Source of the DNA: DASQZT01 sp963728965
GTDB lineage: Bacteria > Acidobacteriota > Terriglobia > Bryobacterales > Bryobacteraceae
Reading direction: 5' to 3'
DNA: 64,000 nt
Assembly (NCBI GenBank): GCA_963728965.1
Contig: CAVSMH010000012.1
Location: 744,001 to 808,000, forward strand
The notes under the pieces are model-generated. The model was given only the letters and a program-made list of their open reading frames with translations, ran no database searches and was not told the DNA's origin. Each line of letters starts with the position of its first letter. Positions within the stretch are counted from its first letter, which is position 1. Both the position numbers and the translations under genes were made by a program. Below are positions 52,583-61,134 of this stretch, piece after piece.

Positions 52583-54013
52583 TTATCGCTGCAAAGGATC
52601 ATCCACCCACGGTGGGGTCGCCTGGATCAGGCGGCCCAATTCCGGCTCCACCTGTTCCATCTTGCATTTCATCTCCCAGGCAATTTCGCGATAGCTGAAA
52701 TGTCCCTTCACGCCGCTGCGCAGGCGCGAGATGTATTCGGCTTCAGCGAAATCCATCTTGAAGAGAAATCGGGAGCGCGCCCCGAACGGCAGCAGGTACT
52801 GCGATCCCGGGCTGGGGAGGCGCGCTCTGGTCTGGAGGGCGGCGCGCATGGCGGACTGGTATTCGGAGGCCGCTCCGGCATCGGCGATGAGGGGCGGCGT
52901 GTCGAACCCCAACCGGCCGGAATAGGGCTGGCGGAATTTGTGGCAGCGGCGGTGGCGATGCAGATCGCGGTAGGCGCCGATGTCGATGACGAAATCGTAG
53001 GCATAGAGCCCGCCGCGGAAGCCGGCCAGGATCTCGTCGCGGCGGGTGCGCGAACCGAGGGCGAGGTCGATGACCTCGGCTCGCCGGGCGGCGCTCCAAT
53101 CGCGCGCCAGTTGGTAGAGCTCGCGAAAGGGACGGTCTGTAACCGGATAAAGCAGGGTGGCGACGACATCGGCGGGGACCTCCGCGGGACGCACGAGGTC
53201 CACGCGCACGGCCGGAATCCCGGCGGGGGCGGGCAGGTTCTGAACGGCCCACTGGCGTAGAGCCTGGCGCGAATGGCGGGCATGTTCGTCGGCGTCGGCA
53301 TGGCGGGCGAGCGTGGGCGCCACCGGGGCGACCGGGACGGAGGCGTCCCACACACAATCCGGGGGGGCGGCGCAGGCGGCGGCGATCTCCTCGCCGAGCT
53401 CGCGGAGCTCGGCGAATTCGGCGGCCTTGAAACGCCGGATCTGTTTTTCGAGGGTGCGGATGCTGGTCACCTGGCCAACGTTAGTGGGCACGCCCCAAAA
53501 CAACAAGTAGCGGGCGACATCGAAGGCGCGCGCCGCCAGATTGCGCGCGTACAGTTCCGGTTTCATCGCTTCGGGGCGCGGGAGGCGGCTGGCGAGACAG
53601 GCCAACGCCTTCTCTTTGACGCTGCCATACGCCGCCAGCAGCGCCTGGCCCGCGTCCCGGTAGGCGGCGGCGTCATCGCCCGAAAGCTCGGGCGGGATCA
53701 CGAATCCCGCTCGCGAGAAGTCCTGGTAGCGGGACGATTTCGCCTGGCCATCCCACAAGGGCTCCTCTTCGATTTCAGTGGCAGCGAGCTCGGAGACGCC
53801 CTCGAAACAGACGACGATGTGTCCGAGGTCGGCAATGGAGGCGTGGCCGTACTGGAAATAGAAGCTCTCGAGAAACTTTTGCGAGTCGTGCGTCCGCACC
53901 CAGGCCAGCGAATCGCGAATCGAATCGGGCGAGCGGCTGTAGCGTGCCAGCGCGTAGGCGCACTTTTCGGGCGGCATGGGCGCCACCGTGACGACGCGTT
54001 GGGGAGGGGTCAA
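52583..54013 (-). CDS. Long FAD-dependent thymidylate synthase (ThyX-like)
   Basis: A 476-aa protein about twice the length of typical ThyX, built of two ThyX-like halves. The N-terminal half has SFYFQYGHASIADLGHIVV and GQAKSSRYQDFSR, where the usual RHR-x7-S motif is degenerate. The C-terminal half has GAYRDLHRHRRCHKFRQPYS, closer to the motif. ThyX makes dTMP from dUMP with methylene-tetrahydrofolate, FAD and NADPH. The start is TTG 54013 or ATG 53977. It is divergent from dut, which supplies dUMP, supporting the assignment. Confidence 0.8.
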   Translation of the reverse strand: MTPPQRVVTVAPMPPEKCAYALARYSRSPDSIRDSLAWVRTHDSQKFLESFYFQYGHASIADLGHIVVCFEGVSELAATEIEEEPLWDGQAKSSRYQDFSRAGFVIPPELSGDDAAAYRDAGQALLAAYGSVKEKALACLASRLPRPEAMKPELYARNLAARAFDVARYLLFWGVPTNVGQVTSIRTLEKQIRRFKAAEFAELRELGEEIAAACAAPPDCVWDASVPVAPVAPTLARHADADEHARHSRQALRQWAVQNLPAPAGIPAVRVDLVRPAEVPADVVATLLYPVTDRPFRELYQLARDWSAARRAEVIDLALGSRTRRDEILAGFRGGLYAYDFVIDIGAYRDLHRHRRCHKFRQPYSGRLGFDTPPLIADAGAASEYQSAMRAALQTRARLPSPGSQYLLPFGARSRFLFKMDFAEAEYISRLRSGVKGHFSYREIAWEMKCKMEQVEPELGRLIQATPPWVDDPLQR

Positions 54014-54032
54014 GACGCTATGATAGCTGGGA

Positions 54033-54464
54033 ATGCTGATCCGAATCCAACGCGTTCACAAGGACGCGGTGCTTCCCGAATACGCGCACGGTGCCGGCGA
54101 AGATGCCGGCATGGATCTGCGCGCCGTCGAGCGGGCGAGGCTGGAGCCGGGTGTGCCGCACCTGGTGGCGACCGGGCTGGTGATCGAGGTACCGCCGGGC
54201 TATGAAGCGCAGGTGCGGCCGCGCAGCGGGCTGGCCTTGCGGCACGCCATCACCATGCCCAACGCACCGGGCACGATCGACCCCGGCTACCGCGGAGAGA
54301 TTCGGGTGATTCTGCTCAACCTCGGCAAAGAAGCGTACGAGGTCAAGCCCGGCGATCGCATCGCACAGATGATCGTGGCGCGCTACGAAGCGGTGGAGTG
54401 GGCGGAAGGCGAGCTGAACGATTCGCGCCGCGGGAGCGGCGGTTTCGGATCATCGGGCCGTTAA
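54033..54464 (+). CDS. dut: dUTP diphosphatase
   Basis: A 143-aa trimeric dUTPase that hydrolyses dUTP to dUMP. All five family motifs are present: AGEDAGMDLRA, PRSGLALRH, GTIDPGYRGEIRV, GDRIAQMIV and the C-terminal Gly-rich RRGSGGFGSSGR that closes the active site. It is divergent from the thyX-like gene, linking dUMP supply to dTMP synthesis. Confidence 0.96.
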   Translation: MLIRIQRVHKDAVLPEYAHGAGEDAGMDLRAVERARLEPGVPHLVATGLVIEVPPGYEAQVRPRSGLALRHAITMPNAPGTIDPGYRGEIRVILLNLGKEAYEVKPGDRIAQMIVARYEAVEWAEGELNDSRRGSGGFGSSGR

Positions 54465-54588
54465 ATGACCGTACGCGAGATTCATGGCAACGGCGTGAAG
54501 GCGCCCGTCGCCGCCGGATGTACGGCGTTTCACAGAGACAGGTGGAAACACCCGAGTCAACATCCTGCCAACTGGGCTATTTGTACTC

Positions 54589-54617
54589 TTGACACAGCGC
54601 GCGCATGGGTAGATATT
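54589..54617 (+). promoter_or_regulatory. Sigma70-like promoter
   Basis: TTGACA at 54589-54594 (perfect -35) and GATATT at 54612-54617, with a 17-bp spacer. Transcription should start near 54624. This is the best promoter match in the window and faces the structured segment and the glycan locus. Confidence 0.6.
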
Positions 54618-54621
54618 GTGA

Positions 54622-54729
54622 GTGGAGGCGGTTGGTAGCCGTTCTTCCAGGCCGTTTTCACGGTCTGAACGCGATCCCCTTTTACCGGGGGAGCCATTGA
54701 TAAGGAGGAAGTACATAGAACCAATCCAC
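54622..54729 (+). ncRNA. Candidate structured RNA or leader
   Basis: Starts at the predicted transcription start. An outer stem can form between GTG/GGTTGGT (54622-54636) and ACCAATCCAC (54720-54729). It encloses hairpins GGCCG-TTTTCA-CGGTC and TCCCC-TTTTACC-GGGGGA. The pieces fold by inspection only. It does not match a class I can name with confidence (a 6S-like RNA or a leader regulating the glycan genes are possible). A ribosome site lies inside it, so it may instead be the leader of the small frame at 54715. Confidence 0.35.
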
Positions 54730-54789
54730 TATTGGGGCGGCTTCCAGCTTCCTTATCTGCTAACGGATGCGAGTCCTGACGCGCCCTAG
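54715..54789 (+). CDS. Possible tiny ORF with AUA start (24 aa)
   Basis: AAGGAGG at 54702-54708 is followed after 6 nt by ATA and then an open frame to TAG at 54787. The peptide reads EPIHYWGGFQLPYLLTDA after the first codon, unusually rich in aromatics and unlike random high-G+C sequence. ATA is a rare start; TTG 54697 in the same frame would give 30 aa but overlaps the ribosome site. With the promoter upstream this could be a leader peptide or a small secreted or modified peptide. It may also be chance. Confidence 0.25.
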   Translation: MEPIHYWGGFQLPYLLTDASPDAP

Positions 54790-54939
54790 AAGTGCTTAAT
54801 TGGCGCCGCGGTTCTTGCCGCAGTCGATTCGCCTTGCATTCGTGATCAACAGAAGGGGTTGGCGGTCGCCCTTTTCCTTTATCTCCGTAACTCCCACCTG
54901 TGCCCGAGTTTCGTTACACTAATCTTTCTTCTCCCAACC

Positions 54940-56268
54940 GTGAACGCCGTTGAGTTTCAGAGCGTCTCGAAGAGCTACGCGATCTACGAATCGCCGGGCG
55001 ACCGGCTTAAGGAATTGCTGTCTCTCAACCGGCTTCGGCGGCATCAGGAGTTTTTGGCAATCGATCAGCTCACCTTCGAGGTGAAGCGGGGCGAGACCTT
55101 CTGCATTGTTGGCGAGAACGGCTCAGGCAAGAGCACCATGCTGCAAATGGTGGCTGGGATCCTGCAGCCGACGCGGGGCACGGTGGAAGTGCGGGGGCGG
55201 GTGGCGGCCTTGCTCGAACTGGGCGCCGGATTCAACCCCGAGTTCAGCGGCCGCGACAATGTTTTTCTGAACGGCTCGATTCTGGGATTCACCACGCGGC
55301 AGGTGGAGGAGCGCTACCGGGATATCGAAACCTTCGCCGAAATCGGCGACTTCATCAACCAGCCGGTGAAGACGTATTCGAGCGGCATGGTGGTGCGGCT
55401 GGCGTTCGCGGTGGCCATCAACGTGGATCCGGAGATCCTGCTGGTGGACGAGGCGCTGGCGGTCGGCGACATTTATTTCCGGCAGCGATGCATGCGCAAG
55501 GTGCACGAGCTGCGGTCGCGCGGCATCACCATTCTGTTCGTATCGCACGCGGTCAGCGACGTGAAGGCCATTGGCGACCGGGTGCTGTGGCTCGATCGCG
55601 GGCGCATGGTGGAAGTGGGCGAGCCGGACCGGGTGATCGCCAAATACCTGGCGGCCATGACCGAGAAGGATTCCGCGTACCTGATTCACAAGGCCGGCGC
55701 GGAGGAGAAGCGGGCGGCATCGGGTCCGGTGCAGGCGCCGGAGATCGTGGAGGGCATTCCGAATATCGACCACCGTTACGGCGACGGCCGCGCGGAGGTG
55801 ATCGGAATCGCGATCCTGGACGCGCACGGAGAGCGGCTCGCGCTGGTGGAGCCGGGCTCGCGGATCGTGGTGCGGATCAGCGTCCGGGCGAAGGGCGACG
55901 TGCCGCTGCCGATGGTCGGGTTCATGCTGCGCAATCACCTGGGCATCGACTTCTCCGGCACCAATACCGCGCGCGAGGGATACGAACTGCCGGCGATGCA
56001 GGCCGGGGACGTCTACACGGTGGACTTTCATATCGAGCTGCCGGAGCTGTACCCGGGGTCGTTCGCGTTCTCGCCGGCGGTTGCGGACGGCACGCTTTTC
56101 GGATACACCATGTGCGACTGGATCGACAATGCCGTGGCCGTGCAGATGGGCCGCGCGGAGCAGGAGGTTTACGGGTATCTTCATTTCCCCTGCCGGGTGG
56201 AGGTGAACGCGAAGATCGGGGGCGACCGGCGGGAGCCCCTTCCCGTGCTGGAGAAACGCATTGGCTGA
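54940..56268 (+). CDS. Polysaccharide ABC exporter ATPase (Wzt/TagH-like)
   Basis: A 442-aa protein. The ATPase domain (1-~245) has FQSVSKSYAIYESPGDRLKE, Walker A VGENGSGKST, the ABC signature variant YSSGMVVRLAFAVA, Walker B ILLVDEALAVGD and the switch His (FVSHAVSDVK). The C-terminal ~170 residues (GIAILDAHGERLALVEPGS; GFMLRNHLGIDFSGTNT) form a Wzt-C-type carbohydrate-binding module that reads the polymer end. GTG 54940 is the best start; in-frame codons upstream add unlike sequence. No Wzm permease gene is in the window. Confidence 0.9.
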   Translation: MNAVEFQSVSKSYAIYESPGDRLKELLSLNRLRRHQEFLAIDQLTFEVKRGETFCIVGENGSGKSTMLQMVAGILQPTRGTVEVRGRVAALLELGAGFNPEFSGRDNVFLNGSILGFTTRQVEERYRDIETFAEIGDFINQPVKTYSSGMVVRLAFAVAINVDPEILLVDEALAVGDIYFRQRCMRKVHELRSRGITILFVSHAVSDVKAIGDRVLWLDRGRMVEVGEPDRVIAKYLAAMTEKDSAYLIHKAGAEEKRAASGPVQAPEIVEGIPNIDHRYGDGRAEVIGIAILDAHGERLALVEPGSRIVVRISVRAKGDVPLPMVGFMLRNHLGIDFSGTNTAREGYELPAMQAGDVYTVDFHIELPELYPGSFAFSPAVADGTLFGYTMCDWIDNAVAVQMGRAEQEVYGYLHFPCRVEVNAKIGGDRREPLPVLEKRIG

Positions 56269-57514
56269 GTTTACCGGCGAGCGGCTGATTCCCGGCCAGG
56301 TGGATGTCGATCTGCTCAACGAACATATGGCGCGCTACACCTTCGCGGCGCGCCTGGCGCACGGCAAGCGCGTGCTGGACGCGGGATGCGGCGCGGGTTA
56401 CGGCGCGGCCGAGCTGGCCGCGGTGGCGCAATCGGTGGTGGGCCTGGATTGCGCCCGGGAGGCGGTGGGCTTCGCGCACGAACACTACCTTCGCCCCAAT
56501 CTCCGCTTCGAGCAGGGGTCCTGCACGGCGCTGCCGCACCGCGACCGGTGCTTCGACCTGGTGGTGGCGTTCGAAGTGATCGAGCACCTGGAAGAATGGC
56601 GCGGTTTCCTGGCCGAGGCGGGACGCGTGCTCGCCGAAAGCGGCCAGTTTATCGTTTCCACGCCGAACCGGCTCTACTACACGGAGTCGCGCGGCGCCGA
56701 CGGCGCCAATCCGTTCCACGTTCACGAATTCGCGTTCGATGAATTCCGCGATGAGCTGCGGCGCGTGTTTGGATGCGTGACCCTGTTCCTCGAAAATCAT
56801 ATCGAGGGCGTGACGTTTCAGCCGCAGGAACCGGGAACCGGCGTGGATGTGCGGGTGGATGCGGGAGAGCCGGCGCCCGACGACTCGCACTTCTTCGTGG
56901 CGATTTGCGGGCACCGCCCGCGGGCCGGCGGCACCGCCGCGTTCGTCTACGTGCCGCGGGCGGCCAACGTGCTGCGCGAAAGGGAACGGCACATCGGGCT
57001 GCTGGAGCGCGAGCTGGCTGCCAAGAATCAATGGCTGCTGGATGCGCAGACGGAACACCTCTCGCTTCTCGACCAGTTTCGGGCGCAGAAGGAAGCATTG
57101 GAGCGGAGCAACCGCTGGGCGCACGCGATGGTCCAGGAACTCGACCAGGGCCGCGCCCGGATTGTGGAGCTTCAGGAGGAGCTGAAGCGCGAGCAGGCCG
57201 CGGCCGAGCGCATGGCGAACGAGTTCACGGCCAAGATCCGGGAGTTGGAGGAGGAGATCGGCGCCCGCACGGAATGGGCGCTGCGCGTTGAGGCAGGGCT
57301 GACGGCCGAAGTGAACAAGCAGACCGCGGAGCTGGTGCGCGCAGTGGAGGCGCTGCACCACACGGAGAAGGAACTGGACGGGCGCACCACGTGGGCGCTG
57401 AGTTTGCAGGAGGAGGCGCGGCGGTTGGGCGAAGAGCTGGCGCTCTACCACGCCTCGCGATGGGTGAGGCTGGGCCGCAAGGTGGGGTTCGGCCCCGCCG
57501 TGCCTCTTGGCTGA
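56261..57514 (+). CDS. Class I SAM methyltransferase with C-terminal coiled coil
   Basis: A 417-aa protein starting with TTG 56261 inside the end of the Wzt-like gene (8 bp overlap). Residues 1-~240 are a methyltransferase: GKRVLDAGCGAGYGAAELA (motif I), VVGLDCAREAV, DLVVAFEVIEHLEEW. Residues ~250-400 form a long coiled coil with imperfect repeats (ARTEWALRVEAGLTAEV; GRTTWALSLQEEARRL). Chain-end methylation controls length in Wzt-type export, and such tails act as rulers in related WbdD-type proteins; by analogy this may be a terminating methyltransferase, which is an inference. Confidence 0.82.
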   Translation: MAEFTGERLIPGQVDVDLLNEHMARYTFAARLAHGKRVLDAGCGAGYGAAELAAVAQSVVGLDCAREAVGFAHEHYLRPNLRFEQGSCTALPHRDRCFDLVVAFEVIEHLEEWRGFLAEAGRVLAESGQFIVSTPNRLYYTESRGADGANPFHVHEFAFDEFRDELRRVFGCVTLFLENHIEGVTFQPQEPGTGVDVRVDAGEPAPDDSHFFVAICGHRPRAGGTAAFVYVPRAANVLRERERHIGLLERELAAKNQWLLDAQTEHLSLLDQFRAQKEALERSNRWAHAMVQELDQGRARIVELQEELKREQAAAERMANEFTAKIRELEEEIGARTEWALRVEAGLTAEVNKQTAELVRAVEALHHTEKELDGRTTWALSLQEEARRLGEELALYHASRWVRLGRKVGFGPAVPLG

Positions 57515-57515
57515 C

Positions 57516-59876
57516 ATGCGGTTCCTCAAGCGCCTGCTCCTGGGATTGCCGTGGCTGGCGGTCTCCCCGCTGCTGGTGGGGTTCGGCTTTCTGGCGCTGC
57601 TGGTGACGGACCTGGCGTGGGCCGCGTTCGGCAAACGGCGCGGCAATCGTTCGGGAGCCGCGATTGCCGATGCCGCTTCGGTCGTGATCCCCAACTGGAA
57701 CGGGCGGGAGCTGCTGGAGAAGTACCTGCCGTCGGTGGTGGAAGCGCTGCGGGGGCACCCCGCCAACGAAATCATCGTGGTGGACAACGGCTCGAGCGAT
57801 GGCAGCGTGGAGTTCGTCCGGAAACGTTTCCCCGGCGTGAATGTGATCGCGCTCGCCGAAAACCTGGGTTTCGGCGGCGGCTCGAACGTGGGCTTCCGCG
57901 CGGCACGGAACGACGTGGTGGTGCTGCTGAACAGCGACATGCGGGTGGCGCCCGGGTTTCTGGCGCCGCTGCTCGAAGGTTTCCGCGACGCCGAGGTGTT
58001 CGCGGTATCCTGCCAGATTTTTTTCAGCGACCCGGAGAAAGTGCGCGAGGAGACCGGCCTGACGCAGGGCTGGTGGCAGGACGGCAACCTGCGCGTGCGC
58101 CATCGGACCGAGCCCGATATCCACGAGCTCTTCCCCTGTTTTTACGGCGGCGGCGGTTCCTGCGCGTTCGACCGGGAGAAGTTTCTGGAGCTGGGCGGCT
58201 TCGATCGCCTGCTCAATCCGTTCTACCTGGAGGACACGGACCTCGGCTACCTCGCCTGGAAGCGCGGATGGAAGGTGCTGTACCAGCCGCGCAGCGTGGT
58301 GTATCACGAGCACCGCGGCACCATCGGCAAGCGATTTCGCGAAGCGCAGATTCAGGCGGCGCTGAAGAAGAACTACCTTCTGTTCTGCTGGAAGAATATC
58401 CACGAGTGGCGGCGGCTGGTGGCGCATTTTTTCTTCACCTGGGCGGGCGCGGTGTTGACGGTGCTGTTCGGCGAAGTGCCGTTGCGGCCCACGCCGGGGG
58501 CGCTGTGGCGGTCGTTGCTTCAGCTTCCGCAAGCCGTGGAGTCGCGGTGGCGGGCGCGCAGCCTGGCCACCATCTGCGACACGGAAGCCTTCCGGCGGCC
58601 GCTGGGCGGCTACTTTCGCGACCGCTTCTGCCGTTTGGACCCGGAGCCGGCGATCCTGCGCGTGCTGTTCGTTTCTCCCTATCCGATTTGCCCGCCGGTG
58701 CACGGCGGCGGCGTGTTCATGTACCAAAGCCTGCGGCAGATGTCGCGGGTGATGGAGGTACACGTCGTGGAATTGCTGGAGTACCCGTGGCAGGAGAAGG
58801 ACAATGCGGAACTGCGGCGGAGCTGCGCGTCGGTGGAGTGGCTGATCCGCCCCCAAACCGACGATCGCGGGATTGGGTCGCTGAAGCCTTTCGCGGTGCG
58901 CGAGTTCTTCCACGAGGATTTCGAGTGGCTGATCCACCGCCAGATCTACACGAGGCGCATCGACCTGGTGCAGCTCGAGTACACGCCGATGGCGCAGTAC
59001 GGCGGGCCGTATGAACAGATTGCCACGGCGCTGTTCGAGCACGACATCTACTTTCAGTCGGTGGGCCGCGGGCTGGGGCACATGCGGGGCGTCATCGACG
59101 AAGTGAAGGCGCGCATGGAGTACCTGCGCGCGTTGCATTACGAACTGCACGCCTTGCCCGCCTACGACCAGGTGCAGGTGTGCACGGCGGCCAACCGCGA
59201 CTACCTTCTCTCGTTCGCACCCGGGATGAAATACAAAGTGAAGCACGGGCTGCGCGCGGGCATCGATACGATGGACTACGACTTTCGCACGTGGGGCAGG
59301 GAGCCGCTGACCATGTTGTTTCTGGGCAGCTTTCGACACGACCCCAATCGCGTGGCCATGGACTGGTTTGCGGCCGAGGTGTTGCCGCTCATTCTCAAGC
59401 GGCAGCCCGGGGCGCGGCTGGTGGTGGCGGGCAGCGATCCGCCGCCCGGGCATGCGTACTCCGATTTCAACGGCGCGCTCGAAATGCTCGGGTTCGTTCC
59501 GGACGTGCGCAGTCCGCTGGGCCGGTACGCGGTGTTCATCTGCCCGATCCTGAGCGGCTCGGGTGTGCGGGTGAAACTGCTGGAGGCGTTCGCGGCGGGG
59601 ATGCCGGTGGTTTCCACGCGGGTGGGCGCCGAAGGCCTGGCCACTCGCGATGGCGAATTCTGCGCGCTGGCGGACGATGCGGCGGGGTTCGCGGAACGGG
59701 TGGTGCACCTGTTCGACCATCCTCGGGACGCCGCGGAAATGGCCGGGCGGGCGCGCGCCGAGGTCGAGGCCAACTGGGACATGTTCCTGATCACGCGCCG
59801 CCTGGCCCAGGGCTACCGCGAACTGGTGCGGGACAAGCGCAACGCTATTTCGGGTTTGCGTGCAGGTCCCGCTTGA
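57516..59876 (+). CDS. Two-domain glycosyltransferase: GT2 fused to GT4
   Basis: A 786-aa protein. An N-terminal hydrophobic segment (~10-35) precedes a GT2 domain (~50-330): SVVIPNWNGRELLEKYL, IIVVDNGSSDGSVEFV, VVVLLNSDMRVAPGF (metal motif) and NPFYLEDTDLGYLAWKRGW (ED base region). The C-terminal domain (~390-760) is GT4-like: RVLFVSPYPICPPVHGGGV, LTMLFLGSFRHDPNRVAMD, CPILSGSGVRVKLLEAFAAG. It could add two sugars in sequence. Its end overlaps the convergent secreted-protein gene by 32 bp. Confidence 0.88.
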   Translation: MRFLKRLLLGLPWLAVSPLLVGFGFLALLVTDLAWAAFGKRRGNRSGAAIADAASVVIPNWNGRELLEKYLPSVVEALRGHPANEIIVVDNGSSDGSVEFVRKRFPGVNVIALAENLGFGGGSNVGFRAARNDVVVLLNSDMRVAPGFLAPLLEGFRDAEVFAVSCQIFFSDPEKVREETGLTQGWWQDGNLRVRHRTEPDIHELFPCFYGGGGSCAFDREKFLELGGFDRLLNPFYLEDTDLGYLAWKRGWKVLYQPRSVVYHEHRGTIGKRFREAQIQAALKKNYLLFCWKNIHEWRRLVAHFFFTWAGAVLTVLFGEVPLRPTPGALWRSLLQLPQAVESRWRARSLATICDTEAFRRPLGGYFRDRFCRLDPEPAILRVLFVSPYPICPPVHGGGVFMYQSLRQMSRVMEVHVVELLEYPWQEKDNAELRRSCASVEWLIRPQTDDRGIGSLKPFAVREFFHEDFEWLIHRQIYTRRIDLVQLEYTPMAQYGGPYEQIATALFEHDIYFQSVGRGLGHMRGVIDEVKARMEYLRALHYELHALPAYDQVQVCTAANRDYLLSFAPGMKYKVKHGLRAGIDTMDYDFRTWGREPLTMLFLGSFRHDPNRVAMDWFAAEVLPLILKRQPGARLVVAGSDPPPGHAYSDFNGALEMLGFVPDVRSPLGRYAVFICPILSGSGVRVKLLEAFAAGMPVVSTRVGAEGLATRDGEFCALADDAAGFAERVVHLFDHPRDAAEMAGRARAEVEANWDMFLITRRLAQGYRELVRDKRNAISGLRAGPA

Positions 59877-60408
59877 GGCGGCTTACAATGGCGGAGGCGG
59901 TGCGGTCCAGATCTTTCGAGGCTGAACTCTTGGGCGGCTCGAAGGTGGACCAGAGGACCTCGTGGGTTTTGACGTCTACCAGGAAAATCGTCCCGCGCGC
60001 CCGGCCGAAGGAGGAGTTCATGGCCGGGTTACTGAGCTTATTTACGGTTTCGGTGGGCAGGGGAGAGGGCCTCTCGGCGCGGTCGTCTCTTTCCACGCGG
60101 GCTTCCACGGCTTCCACGCGGGGTGCCACGGCGGATTGCGAGGTGGTGGGCGGCGGGGCCGGCAACATGGTCTCCATCTGTACCTGGAAGCCCTCTCCGA
60201 TGCGGTCGGTGAGGAAGGCGTCGGCCAGTTTGGGGTCGGTGACGACTTGCAGGACGCGTTCGCTGGTCAGGCGGTTGGCGAGATACTGGTCGAGCCCGCG
60301 GGCCATCGGCAGGAGATAGATGGACCGAACTTCGGCAAGTTCGGCAGCCGGCAGCAGCGCGGCAAAAACGCACAGCAGAAGACAGAGACGTTGCATTCTC
60401 GATTTCAT
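59845..60408 (-). CDS. Secreted protein of unknown function
   Basis: A 187-aa protein with a signal peptide (MKSRMQRLCLLLCVFAALLP, cleaved near AAELAE; the Cys are inside the hydrophobic core and do not form a clear lipobox). The N-terminal half (VRSIYLLPMARGLDQYL, then SERVLQVVTDPKLADAFLTD) and the C-terminal strand pattern GTIFLVDVKTHEVLWSTF, followed by an amphipathic helix, suggest a small alpha/beta domain. A Pro/Thr-rich linker lies between. I do not recognise the family. It is divergent from a GT2 gene (51 bp) and lies inside the second glycan locus on the opposite strand. Confidence 0.7.
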   Translation of the reverse strand: MKSRMQRLCLLLCVFAALLPAAELAEVRSIYLLPMARGLDQYLANRLTSERVLQVVTDPKLADAFLTDRIGEGFQVQMETMLPAPPPTTSQSAVAPRVEAVEARVERDDRAERPSPLPTETVNKLSNPAMNSSFGRARGTIFLVDVKTHEVLWSTFEPPKSSASKDLDRTASAIVSRLKRDLHANPK

Positions 60409-60459
60409 GATAGCCCGTACCGATGATGACGCCTGGGCGCACTGAAAAGTCGATCGCTT

Positions 60460-61134
60460 ATGTATAAAGGTCTGTCGATCACCGTGATTACGCCGTGCCT
60501 GAACGAGGAGCAGGGCGTCGAACAGGTGTTGCGAGCGATTCCGGAATTCGTGGACGAAGTCATCGTGGTCGATAACGCTTCGACCGACCGCACCTCCGAG
60601 GTGGCGGCTTCCCTGGGGGCACGCGTCATCCGCGAGGAAGTCCGCGGCTACGGCCGCAGTTACAAGCGCGGTTTCGCCGACGCTACCAGCGACTTGATCG
60701 TGACCCTGGACGGCGACCACAGCTATCCCGCCGACGCGCTGTCCTATCTCATCGAGGCCTTTCTGCACCTGGACGTGGACTTCCTGAACGCCTCCCGGTT
60801 TCCGGTGCGCGATTCCCACGCCATGAGCTTCAAGCACAAGTTCGGCAACATCGTGCAGTCGGTGGTGCTCTCGGTGTTGTTCTTTCGCTGGGTGCGCGAT
60901 TCGCAATCGGGGATGTGGGTGTTTCGCCGCTCGATCCTGAAGGAGATGAAGCTCGAATCCGACGGAATGGCCTTCTCCGAGGAGATCAAGATCGAAGCCA
61001 TCCGCAACCCGCGCATCCGCTTCGGCGAGATCTCCATCCTATATTCGTCGCGGCTCGGTGAGACGAAGCTGAATCCGTGGCGCGACGGTTTTCAGAATCT
61101 CGCCTTCATGGTGAAGAAGCGCTTCCTGCGATGA
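60460..61134 (+). CDS. GT2 glycosyltransferase, polyprenyl-phosphate-sugar-synthase-like
   Basis: A 224-aa GT2 enzyme. ITVITPCLNEEQGVEQVL, EVIVVDNASTDRTSEVA and LIVTLDGDHSYPADAL (metal-binding DGD) match dolichol/undecaprenyl-phosphate mannose or glucose synthases without the C-terminal membrane domain. RWVRDSQSGMWVFRRSIL carries the late GT2 QSG motif region. It may charge the lipid carrier with sugar for this locus. Its stop shares ATGA with the next gene. Confidence 0.88.
   Translation: MYKGLSITVITPCLNEEQGVEQVLRAIPEFVDEVIVVDNASTDRTSEVAASLGARVIREEVRGYGRSYKRGFADATSDLIVTLDGDHSYPADALSYLIEAFLHLDVDFLNASRFPVRDSHAMSFKHKFGNIVQSVVLSVLFFRWVRDSQSGMWVFRRSILKEMKLESDGMAFSEEIKIEAIRNPRIRFGEISILYSSRLGETKLNPWRDGFQNLAFMVKKRFLR

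Larger units (their letters stand above)
54465..54939. other. 475-bp intergenic region, dut to Wzt-like gene
   Basis: No conventional gene is seen. The region contains a good promoter (54589-54617), a foldable segment (54622-54729), a strong Shine-Dalgarno AAGGAGG (54702-54708) before a short frame, and a GCGG-TTCTT-CCGC hairpin near 54810. The final 150 bp before the Wzt-like gene is pyrimidine-rich and has no clear ribosome site. Confidence 0.6.

Noticed and set aside
57225..59720. 831-codon minus-strand frame opposite the GT2-GT4 fusion
   Set aside because: His/Arg/Gln-rich antisense shadow with no conserved feature; the plus strand has two complete glycosyltransferase domains.
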